5,824 nucleotides of DNA from JBBDYD01 sp040901865 (GCA_040901865.1 JBBDYD010000077.1:1-5824); one strand, 5' to 3'. Positions 1 to 5,677 are shown, numbered from the stretch's first letter. The notes: a model not told the origin generated them from the sequence alone. Translations and numbers: made by a program.

Positions 1-1144
1 TGCTCGTTGAAAAATAGATAAAGCCATCCGGACCGGTAGTGACCTCGCGAATTCTTCCAAACTCATCCCCGAGGAGACTTTCTTCCCGGCGGACGATCCG
101 CGGATTGGACTCATCAAGAATAACACGTTGGATTCGTATACCCCGCAAACAGCCAAAAAAGAAGTTGTTCCTAAATCCCGGAAAGGCGTTTCCACGATAG
201 AACATCCCGCTCGCCGGCGCCACGGCAGGGGTGTACTCCAGAAGCGGAGACTTATATCCTGCCTTTTGTTCCCTGTGATGTATCACGGGCCAGCCATAAT
301 TTGCGCCCTCTTCAACGATGTTCACTTCGTCTCCTCCGCCCGGCCCGTCAAATCCCGATGGGCCATGCTCTGTTTCGAAGAGTAGTCGGGATTGCGGATG
401 CCAGTCAATTCCTTGCGGATTTCTGAATCCCAAGGCATAAATCTCGGAGCCGGGCCAGGGATTGTCTTTTGGAATGGATCCATCATCGTTCAATCTGAGT
501 ATCTTGCCGCCAAGGGACGATGGGTCCTGGGCGATTTGCCTTTCCGCAGAATCGCCTGTCGTGACATACAGCTTTCCATCGGGACCAAACCTAAGCCGGC
601 AACCGTTATGGACCGCTGATCCCGGGAGATATCTCACAATGACGGTTTGATTCTCCAATGCGCCATTTCTTAATGTTTAGCTAACGACTCGGTTTGCAAG
701 GGACCCTTTGAATCTGAAGGTGTAGCTTATATAAAGAAGCCCGTTATTCTTGAATTCCGGATGGAGGGCGAGTCCCATCAATCCACCCTCTCCCTGATGT
801 ACAACCTCGTCGATTTCTGCAATGAGCGTCGGTTTTGCGCTCCCCTTTTCAAGCACCATCAGCCGTCCGGAGCGTTCTGTAAAATACATTTCGTCACGCG
901 GACCGAACACAATGGACCAGGGAACCTCGAGGCCGCCAAGCACTTTTTCAACGCGGAATCGCACACCATCTGACGTTTTGAACTCCCCAACAGTCTGCCC
1001 TGAGGAAAAAGAAAACGGCAAGAAACAAAAGGAAATGAAACCGAAAAGACCAAAAAGAAGCCTCCCCAAACCCACATCGAGTTTTCCTTTTTCTCTTTGC
1101 CTTTTCATTTCATTTTGTCTTTTGATGTTTTCCGTTTCTTCCAT
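1..1144 (-). pseudogene. PQQ-dependent glucose/sorbosone (aldose sugar) dehydrogenase, nonsense-disrupted and cut by window edge
   Basis: The family is soluble or periplasmic six-bladed beta-propeller dehydrogenases that oxidise sugars with PQQ and calcium (GSDH, YliI-like). Reading starts at ATG 1142-1144, behind an AGGA six bases upstream that overlaps the thioesterase stop codon. The N-terminus is long, polar and rich in K, R, Q and E, followed by a hydrophobic signal-like segment (GRLLFGLFGFISF). Family motifs follow: VPWSIVFGP, GEGGLMGLALHPEF and SLANRVVS. An in-frame TAA then lies at 677-679. The same frame continues without another stop to base 2, with VHNGCRLRFGPDGKLYVTTGD (active-site His region), GGKILRLNDDGSIP, ALGFRNPQGIDWHP, GGGDEVNI and NYGWPV. 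About 155 codons precede the stop and 225 follow, so the C-terminus is only slightly short at the edge. The flanking frame and motifs are intact, which suggests a single base change, possibly Tyr TAC/TAT to TAA. A TTG at 656-658 might be called as a start for the 3' part, but that part would lack a signal peptide and the first blade. A sequence error is also possible. Confidence 0.85.
1015..1128. repeat. Imperfect long inverted repeat, purine/pyrimidine-biased, inside the dehydrogenase 5' end
   Basis: The arm at 1015-1057 is A/G-rich and the arm at 1086-1128 is T/C-rich. The reverse complement of the second matches the first at roughly three quarters of 43 positions by hand alignment, with a 28-base spacer. 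On the minus strand it codes for the charged N-terminal stretch and the hydrophobic signal-like segment of the dehydrogenase, so in mRNA it could fold over the start of the gene. Part of the match comes from low complexity (A-rich against T-rich), so its significance is uncertain. Confidence 0.5.
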
Positions 1145-1152
1145 GCCTTGTC

Positions 1153-1569
1153 CTAGACGGAGTACTTTTCTATGATCCAACCCGGAATCTTTTCCGCCCG
1201 GCCCGTTTCTGTGTTTACCATAGTATAATTGAAGTAGCCATCGCAGCTCAATTTTCCCGACACCTTCTTGACAATCTCAAAATGAACTACAACGCCGTTT
1301 TCCTGCACATCATCGATCCAGGTCCGAACAACAAATCCGTCCCCCAAGCCAAGCGGGCGTTTATATTCGATAAAAGCCGTGCGCACCACCCATCCGAATC
1401 CCAGTTTCAGGAACTCGGCCATGGGCATTTTGTAACAGCGTTCCATTTGATCGTATCGTGCAGCCAGGACATAGTCAAAATAGCGGCTGTTATGGACATG
1501 CTGATTCATATCGATATCATCGGGCCGAACCTGCATTTCTGTTTCAAATTTCGAATAAGACGGTGGCAT
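1153..1569 (-). CDS. Acyl-CoA thioesterase, 4HBT hotdog fold (YbgC/FadM type)
   Basis: The product is 138 residues from ATG 1567-1569, normal for a single-hotdog thioesterase that hydrolyses acyl-CoA (or acyl-ACP) thioesters in the cytosol. The N-terminal signature is plain: VRPDDIDMNQHVHNSRYFDY, with Asp20, His24, Asn27 and Tyr30 in the places of the 4HBT D-x-x-x-H-V-x-N-x-x-Y motif that carries the catalytic acid. After it come the central helix (AARYDQMERCY), then alternating strands (FIEYKRPL, GFVVRTWIDDVQ, VVVHFEIVKK) as expected for the fold. The frame is open to a TTG at 1597-1599, which would add ten residues. I prefer the ATG because the extra residues do not look like the family, although neither start has a clear Shine-Dalgarno. 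It lies downstream of the HU terminator and so probably has its own promoter, and it is followed after 8 bases by the sugar dehydrogenase, suggesting one transcript. The natural acyl substrate cannot be told from sequence. Confidence 0.85.
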   Translation of the reverse strand: MPPSYSKFETEMQVRPDDIDMNQHVHNSRYFDYVLAARYDQMERCYKMPMAEFLKLGFGWVVRTAFIEYKRPLGLGDGFVVRTWIDDVQENGVVVHFEIVKKVSGKLSCDGYFNYTMVNTETGRAEKIPGWIIEKYSV

Positions 1570-1627
1570 TGATTTGATTGTATTGGTGGGATAGAGCAAT
1601 TTCGATGTTCAAAAACGAAAAGGCAAG

Positions 1628-1658
1628 AAAACAAAACGCCCCGAGTTATCGGGGCGTT
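1628..1658 (-). terminator. Rho-independent terminator of the HU gene
   Basis: A perfect 10-bp stem (AACGCCCCGA, 1635-1644, with its complement 1649-1658) closes a four-base loop. On the minus strand it is followed by TTTTGTTTT (1636 down to 1628). It begins 24 bases after the HU stop codon. There is no T tract on the plus-strand side, so it works for leftward transcription only. It separates HU from the thioesterase unit. Confidence 0.9.
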
Positions 1659-1682
1659 GGAATAACAGGGAAAAACCCCTAT

Positions 1683-1970
1683 TTAACGTGCATTGAGCAC
1701 TGCCTCTTTCGCGGCTTTCGCGACACGGAATTTCACAACCGTCTTTGCGGGGATTTGGATCTGCTCACCCGTTGCCGGATTGCGGCCCAAACGCGCTTTT
1801 CGGTTTACGAGGACGAGTTTTCCGATACCCGGAAGTGTGAAGGAGTTTTTGGCTTCGCGATAGGACAATTCAGCCAATTCCTCCAGAATTCCGACAGCGG
1901 TCTTTTTCTTGAGCTCAAACTTGCTGGCGATATGAGCCGCCACCTGGCTCTTGGACATTGATTTTGGCAT
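1683..1970 (-). CDS. HU/IHF-family nucleoid DNA-binding protein
   Basis: The product is 95 residues, the usual HU length. It is a small basic dimer that bends and compacts DNA with little sequence specificity and can assist replication initiation, recombination and repression. The N-terminal dimerisation helices (residues 6-42) start MSKSQVAAHIASKF rather than the common MNKSELI. The HU signature lies at residues 48-75: GIGKLVLVNRKARLGRNP then ATGEQIQIPA, including the RNP tip whose proline intercalates into DNA. The C-terminal helix is KAAKEAVL. Start ATG 1968-1970 is chosen because homology begins there and an AAAGGG lies seven bases upstream. The frame stays open farther upstream (to 2066), but that part overlaps the leader and shows no family similarity. 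ATG 1956-1958 (Met5) is an alternative. A good promoter and a strong terminator mark a monocistronic unit. HU versus an IHF-like paralogue cannot be settled here. Confidence 0.95.
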   Translation of the reverse strand: MPKSMSKSQVAAHIASKFELKKKTAVGILEELAELSYREAKNSFTLPGIGKLVLVNRKARLGRNPATGEQIQIPAKTVVKFRVAKAAKEAVLNAR

Positions 1971-2078
1971 ATTTTTACCCTTTGTGATTGGTTTGAAGAT
2001 ATTGAAATTAGTTAAACCTTCCTTGAAGCTAACGCTGCTACCTATTTGAAAACAAACGACAATCAAATTTTCCCCAGA

Positions 2079-2106
2079 AATATAGGGGTTTTGGAAAGAA
2101 TGTCAA
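2079..2106 (-). promoter_or_regulatory. Promoter of the HU gene
   Basis: Read on the minus strand, a perfect -35 TTGACA (2106-2101) is followed after 16 bases by a -10 TATATT (2084-2079, five of six to TATAAT). The -10 continues as TATATTTC, close to the TAnnTTTG element of Bacteroidota primary sigma factors. The start of transcription would fall near 2072, giving an mRNA leader of about 100 bases before the HU ATG, longer than translation alone needs. Confidence 0.7.
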
Positions 2107-2330
2107 CAGAAAAATGCAAAAACCCCCGTCAGCATTGCCTGATTTCATTTTTTCGTGATTTCCTTAGGAAACTATGGGCTTCTGTAAGCTTATTGGATTC
2201 AATTGTTTACAGGGCAACGAATGTGCCAAGTTGTGCGCTTTTTGCCCCAGAAACTTTTTTTCAAAAAAGGGTGACTTAGGCCAGCAAAACGGGAATTTTG
2301 ATTGAACCTGACGTTGAGCCACATACCATC

Positions 2331-2366
2331 AACCTTCAACCTTAAAGTTTAGAAACTTTGAACCTT
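2331..2366. repeat. AACCTT direct repeats flanking a perfect 7-bp inverted repeat
   Basis: AACCTT occurs at 2331-2336, 2338-2343 and 2361-2366. Between the second and third copies lies AAAGTTT-AG-AAACTTT (2344-2359), perfect arms with a two-base centre. It could be a dimeric-protein operator or a piece of an intergenic repeat. It is AT-rich, with no T tract that would make it a terminator. Confidence 0.5.
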
Positions 2367-2408
2367 AAGCCACTCATGGCATTCTGGTTCCTCTGACGTC
2401 CTTCCGTA

Positions 2409-2427
2409 CTGCCGATCGTACCGGCAG
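2409..2427. repeat. Small GC-rich inverted repeat
   Basis: CTGCCG (2409-2414) and CGGCAG (2422-2427) are perfect 6-bp arms around a seven-base loop. No T run follows on either strand, so it is not a typical terminator. It lies 42 bases before the first DnaA box. Its function is unknown. Confidence 0.45.
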
Positions 2428-2468
2428 AACAGCAACTTGTCCCTCTCTTCATCATGGGTGGTCACAAG

Positions 2469-2477
2469 TTATCCACA
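2469..2477 (+). promoter_or_regulatory. DnaA box 1 (perfect TTATCCACA)
   Basis: This is an exact match to the strongest consensus for the initiator DnaA. It shares an 11-base core, AGTTATCCACA, with the second box. A single exact 9-mer is unlikely by chance in a region this short, and two in the same orientation much more so. The box is identified by sequence only. Confidence 0.75.
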
Positions 2478-2496
2478 GTGGGAGTATGCAGAATCA

Positions 2497-2512
2497 GAAC
2501 GTATGTACGTTC
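2497..2512. repeat. 16-bp palindrome midway between the two DnaA boxes
   Basis: GAACGTA-TG-TACGTTC has perfect 7-bp arms around a two-base centre. Its centre (2504.5) is exactly the midpoint of the two DnaA-box centres (2473 and 2536). The shape suits a site for a homodimeric DNA-binding protein. No specific regulator can be named. Confidence 0.65.
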
Positions 2513-2531
2513 ATCGGAAGGATCCTCTGAG

Positions 2532-2540
2532 TTATCCACA
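2532..2540 (+). promoter_or_regulatory. DnaA box 2 (perfect TTATCCACA)
   Basis: The second exact DnaA consensus lies in the same orientation, 63 bp after the first. That is six helical turns at 10.5 bp per turn, so both boxes face the same side of the DNA. It lies about 190 bases before the receptor start codon and about 120 before its candidate promoter, too far for simple occlusion of the -35. Confidence 0.75.
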
Positions 2541-2657
2541 CGTTAAGGTTTCACAACTGAGAGTTTACAATTTCTTCTTCATGTACTACTTGTGTTTTTG
2601 TACTTTCTTCGTTAGACTTTCAACGCCGATTATGCAAATAAAAAAAATGGTCTCGGC

Positions 2658-2686
2658 TTGGAATTTCCCCCCTTATCACTTATACG
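2658..2686 (+). promoter_or_regulatory. Candidate promoter of the TonB-dependent receptor
   Basis: TTGGAA (2658-2663, four of six to TTGACA) and TATACG (2681-2686, four of six to TATAAT) are separated by an ideal 17 bases. Transcription would start near 2693, about 34 bases before the ATG. The spacer contains a run of six C (2667-2672), so a length change there would alter promoter spacing. The hexamers are moderate matches and this is a tentative call. Confidence 0.4.
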
Positions 2687-2715
2687 TTCTAAACTTTACC
2701 TCACTTCCAATTCTC

Positions 2716-2722
2716 AGGAGGA
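2716..2722 (+). promoter_or_regulatory. Strong Shine-Dalgarno for the receptor
   Basis: AGGAGGA ends four bases before ATG 2727-2729, a near-perfect anti-16S match. It decides the start at 2727 over the open upstream frame beginning at 2658. A strong SD is notable because many Bacteroidota genes lack one. Confidence 0.85.
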
Positions 2723-2726
2723 TCCT

Positions 2727-3044
2727 ATGAAGTTATCGTCAACAAGGTTTCTTTCCTTGTGGGCCGTTGCGTTACTTGTTCTGTCGGGGTCGGTATGGGC
2801 GCAGAATGCGACCATCCAAGGACGACTGACGGATGCGACGACTTCACAACCGCTGGTTGCGGCGTCCGTAATCATTGTCGGAACCAACATTGGTTCGGCG
2901 AGCGATGGTGACGGAAATTATGCGATTGCAAACGTGCCGCCGGGCAATTATACTGTGCGAGCCACCTATCTCGGATATGCGCCGCAGGAACGCCAGGTGA
3001 ACGCACCCCCCCTGGTGCCTCCGTTACAGTGGATTTTTCTTTGA
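2727..3044 (+). CDS. TonB-dependent receptor, 5' part (signal peptide and carboxypeptidase-regulatory-like domain), frameshifted
   Basis: This is the first frame of a receptor gene that continues at 3011-5620. Residues 1-25 form a clear Sec signal peptide: basic start, hydrophobic core LSLWAVALLVLSG, cleavage after VWA. Residues 28-92 form a carboxypeptidase-regulatory-like beta-sandwich (TIQGRLTDATTSQPLVAASV, then GSASDGDGNYAIANVPPGNY and YLGYAPQERQV), the standard N-terminal extension of FCB-group outer-membrane receptors. After Ala93 the frame enters seven C (3006-3012) and then reads unrelated residues (LVPPLQWIFL) to a TGA at 3042-3044. Moving back one base at the tract gives PPPGASVTVDFSL, the normal end of this domain, in frame with the plug. 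One more C (eight) or two fewer (five) would restore a receptor of about 964 residues. As written, this frame makes only a 105-residue exported fragment. A strong SD and a terminator after the 3' part show that it is one transcription unit. Confidence 0.85.
   Translation: MKLSSTRFLSLWAVALLVLSGSVWAQNATIQGRLTDATTSQPLVAASVIIVGTNIGSASDGDGNYAIANVPPGNYTVRATYLGYAPQERQVNAPPLVPPLQWIFL
3006..3012 (+). repeat. C7 homopolymer at the receptor frameshift
   Basis: Seven consecutive C lie exactly where the two receptor frames must be joined. A small inverted repeat, GGTG-AACG-CACC (2996-3007), runs into the tract, and the outer CCA (2993-2995) can pair with TGG (3013-3015), leaving surplus C as a bulge. Runs like this are prone to slippage in replication, transcription and sequencing. 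The sequence alone cannot tell which applies. Confidence 0.85.
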
Positions 3045-5620
3045 CACAAACCGTGCTTCAGTACGGCGAAGTCATTGTTGAGGTCAACAGAGCACGTGAT
3101 CGCGAAACACCTGTTGCGTTCACAGACATCGGCAAAGACAGGATCGATGAACGGATTCATGGTCAGGATGCTCCTTTGCTCCTCAGGGGGACTCCGGGAC
3201 TCTATGCCTTCTCAACCGACGGTGTCGGTAACGGAGAGGCAAAATTGTTCGTCCGAGGATTCAACCAGAATTACGTGCAAGTGCTGATCAACGGAATTCC
3301 GACAAACGATCCTGAGTCAAACTCAGTGTACTGGTCGAACTGGGGATCAGTTTCCTCCGCGGCTGCATCGGTTCAGGTCCAGCGCGGTGCAGGATCCTCC
3401 ATGTATGGTGCCGGAGCGTTCGGCGGATCGTTCAACATCGTCACCGGAAACGCACGCCCACAGCGCTACTACGGCGTCAACCTTTCGTTCGGAGATCCGA
3501 CCAACACGATGTACGGTGTCGATCTCAGCAGCGGGCTTATCAATGATGCCTATGCGTTTACGCTGAGAATGGACCGTAAGGTTGGAAACGGAAACAGGAT
3601 CGGCAGTCGGTATGAAGGATACAATTACTACTTCTCGGGCTCGTGGTTCATGGATGAGCAACAGTCCCTGAAACTCGTCCTTCATGGTGCCCCTCAAGTA
3701 CACACCTATGCATTTTCAAACGACATTTCCTATTTCAAGTATTTCAATTACAAGGCGAACACGGCTCCCTGGCTTCCCCGCTCTGTTGTCAATCAGCTTC
3801 CCGTCAACGGAACGACCGGGGCGGCGAGCTATGGCCTCCTTGATGGTTCCCGTGAACTCGTTACGGATGACATTGTCGGCCTTGCACACAATCACTTCCA
3901 CAAGCCGCAGATCGAATTGCATTACAGCAACGATCTGACCTCGAATTCTGCCGTTCGGGCCACGCTCTTCTTTTCCCGCGGTCGCGGGGGCGGATCGAGC
4001 CTGAACAGTGGAGGAAGCGTGTCAAACGCATTGCGCGGGCCTGATGGGTCAATTAATACTCTGGCGACCGCGACGACGTATCTCGGCGGCAATGCATATC
4101 AACGGGATAGTTATTCACTCCATCAGCAATGGGGTATTCTTACAAACTACGAGTTTCAACCGTCGAATGAACTGAAAGTGACTGCAGGGGCCGAGTTCCG
4201 ATCGTGGACTGCTGATCACCCGGGGCACTTTACCAACCTCTACGGTAAGACCTCAATCACCGCGCAACCATATGGTACGACGAGACCAGTGGGCACGGAT
4301 ACGTCGTTTGCGCGCAGAACCTATCAAGGCGACGTCTCCCAAACCAACGATATGGCTATATTCGGATGGGATCTCTCTTCTACCGACCCCCAATACAGGA
4401 CACAGTATCGCAATTATCGGGGTGAGACTCCGCAATACACAATTTTTGCAAGTGCAAATTACAACCTGCTGCCAAACTTCATGCTCACTGGAACTCTTCA
4501 GTACGTTTGGTATCAGTACAAACTCATCGAGAACATGCCAAGTGAGAGCGCGATCGGGAGACAACTCACTCCCACAGAAGTTACGACGCGCGGCCTCACA
4601 TCCGCTTCCCAAGAGGGCCCGGTGGGAAACGGAAAATTCTTGATGACGAACGCGACTACGACAACCTGGCATGAATTTGACCTTGTGAATGCAACGCGTT
4701 CACGCGGATTCATTCAACCCAAGTTTGGCGCCAATTTCAACCTGGATGAAAATATCAACATTTTCGGAAACTACTCTCATGTGGAACGGTTTGTCGACTT
4801 GAGCATCTATTACAACTCAGGACGCCTGAATCCGGATGCAAAAGACGAGATTTCCAATCAATTTGAACTAGGCGCCGGCTGGACTTCCTCAATCGGTAAT
4901 GCGAAAATCAACGCCTACACCATGACTTGGGAAAACAAGTCACAGAGGATTACCGATGTCAGCCAAGCAGGCCAACCCGGATACGACAGAAACGGAAATA
5001 AGTCGATCCTCGTTGGAACGGCAACCTTCAAGGGGATCGAATTCGAAGCAAACAGCAGGCTCGGCAACATCTGGCCGATGCTTTCCGGTTTTGAAGTCCG
5101 CGGATCGGCAACGTTCTCCGATAATAAATGGGAGTCGGTACTTCCCGAAGCGAAAATTGTTGGCGGCGTCCGCGCGGTATTCAATTCCGGAGCACGAAAC
5201 GCCGCCGGCAACACCGACCCGCTGTATGTTGATGAACTTGCCGGTACAAACGTAGGCGGGCCTCCACAGATGATGATGTCATTCGGCGCAACATACCGAT
5301 GGTCAGATTTCTTTGTCGGTGTGGATGTGAATTATTATGAAAATCACTACGGCCTTGACGGTGATACCTACATTCGGGTTGACGGAACTTGGAACGCCAC
5401 CAAGACCGTCTTCACGTACACCCTCAAAAAGAGGCTTCCTCCCCGCACAATTACTGACGCGCAGGCGGGGTATCGGTTTACGATTGCCGGACTCAAGGGA
5501 ATCGTGTCGACGCAAGTGCTCAACGTGTTCAACGTCGAGCATTTGGCTGACGTGGACAACTTCGGCGTTCAGCCCGGAGTTCTCCGCACGCTTCGATTTA
5601 ACGCAAGCATCGGAATCTGA
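3029..5620 (+). CDS. TonB-dependent receptor, 3' part (TonB box, plug and beta-barrel)
   Basis: This is the body of an outer-membrane active transporter that imports a ligand using energy passed from TonB/ExbBD. Numbered on the repaired protein, the end of the regulatory-like domain (VDFSLTQTVLQYGEVIV) leads to a TonB-box-like ETPVAFTDI near residues 127-135. The plug follows to about 243, with LFVRGFNQNYVQVLINGIP, VQVQRGAGSSMYGAGAFGGS and FNIVTG. From there to residue 964 the alternating aromatic strands of a 22-strand barrel continue, with late motifs such as VSTQVLNVFNVEH and the C-terminal strand LRTLRFNASIGI. The frame is open for 863 codons with no other lesion, which favours recent, reversible or artefactual disruption over an old pseudogene. 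The listed start is only a GTG in the restored frame; it has no SD and would give a protein without a signal peptide, so this is not an independent gene. No SusD-like partner follows, so a SusC role is not supported. The substrate is unknown. Confidence 0.9.
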   Translation: MDFSLTQTVLQYGEVIVEVNRARDRETPVAFTDIGKDRIDERIHGQDAPLLLRGTPGLYAFSTDGVGNGEAKLFVRGFNQNYVQVLINGIPTNDPESNSVYWSNWGSVSSAAASVQVQRGAGSSMYGAGAFGGSFNIVTGNARPQRYYGVNLSFGDPTNTMYGVDLSSGLINDAYAFTLRMDRKVGNGNRIGSRYEGYNYYFSGSWFMDEQQSLKLVLHGAPQVHTYAFSNDISYFKYFNYKANTAPWLPRSVVNQLPVNGTTGAASYGLLDGSRELVTDDIVGLAHNHFHKPQIELHYSNDLTSNSAVRATLFFSRGRGGGSSLNSGGSVSNALRGPDGSINTLATATTYLGGNAYQRDSYSLHQQWGILTNYEFQPSNELKVTAGAEFRSWTADHPGHFTNLYGKTSITAQPYGTTRPVGTDTSFARRTYQGDVSQTNDMAIFGWDLSSTDPQYRTQYRNYRGETPQYTIFASANYNLLPNFMLTGTLQYVWYQYKLIENMPSESAIGRQLTPTEVTTRGLTSASQEGPVGNGKFLMTNATTTTWHEFDLVNATRSRGFIQPKFGANFNLDENINIFGNYSHVERFVDLSIYYNSGRLNPDAKDEISNQFELGAGWTSSIGNAKINAYTMTWENKSQRITDVSQAGQPGYDRNGNKSILVGTATFKGIEFEANSRLGNIWPMLSGFEVRGSATFSDNKWESVLPEAKIVGGVRAVFNSGARNAAGNTDPLYVDELAGTNVGGPPQMMMSFGATYRWSDFFVGVDVNYYENHYGLDGDTYIRVDGTWNATKTVFTYTLKKRLPPRTITDAQAGYRFTIAGLKGIVSTQVLNVFNVEHLADVDNFGVQPGVLRTLRFNASIGI

Positions 5621-5640
5621 TTCAGCTGTTGTTTCGCAAA

Positions 5641-5677
5641 AAGCCCCGTCGGGATTTTCCGGCGGGGCTTTTGTTTT
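5641..5677 (+). terminator. Rho-independent terminator of the receptor
   Basis: A 12-bp GC-rich stem (5641-5652 with 5659-5670, one G-U wobble) carries a six-base loop, GATTTT. It is followed by a T-rich tail, TTTTGTTTT (5669-5677). It starts 20 bases after the receptor stop. A-rich sequence before the stem might let it work partly in the other direction too. Confidence 0.92.

Larger units (their letters stand above)
2107..2657. other. Long intergenic region without a convincing gene
   Basis: Together with the receptor promoter and leader, this makes about 620 bases between the divergent HU promoter and the receptor start. Frames of 77 and 97 codons exist on the plus strand (2046-2279, 2437-2730), but they lack a ribosome site, have unlikely composition and cover obvious DNA sites. 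The stretch holds two perfect DnaA boxes, a palindrome midway between them, two other inverted repeats (2344-2359, 2409-2427) and an A8 run (2640-2647). It may act as a replication-related or regulatory region, but no standard origin gene neighbours are visible. Confidence 0.6.

Noticed and set aside
128..619. Plus-strand frames at 128-385 and 392-619
   Set aside because: They are antisense to the dehydrogenase C-terminal half, which carries clear family motifs in its own frame.
677..679. TAA as a recoded amino-acid codon
   Set aside because: Known bacterial recoding uses TGA (Sec) or TAG (Pyl). The HU and receptor frames contain no in-frame TAA, so a changed code is unlikely.
2072..2088. 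CCCC/GGGG around the HU -10 as an operator
   Set aside because: Arms are only four bases and the pairing does not extend, so it is too weak to call.
2254..2269. C-T7 / A6-G hairpin as a terminator
   Set aside because: The stem is six mostly A-T pairs with no gene ending nearby and no T tract after it on the plus strand.
2046..2279. Plus-strand 77-codon frame
   Set aside because: It overlaps the HU promoter, has no SD, and the translation shows no family features.
2590..2618. Alternative receptor promoter TTGTGT-N17-TAGACT
   Set aside because: The hexamers match at only three and four of six positions; the 2658-2686 candidate is better placed and slightly better matched.
2437..2730. Plus-strand 97-codon frame before the receptor
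   Set aside because: It covers both DnaA boxes, the palindrome and the receptor promoter. The translation is unlike a known protein and no SD is present.
4253..4672. Minus-strand 139-codon and plus-strand 123-codon frames inside the receptor
   Set aside because: Both lie fully within the well-supported barrel frame and have arginine/serine-rich shadow composition.
2727..5620. SusC of a polysaccharide utilisation locus
   Set aside because: No SusD-like gene follows; a strong terminator closes the unit directly after the receptor.
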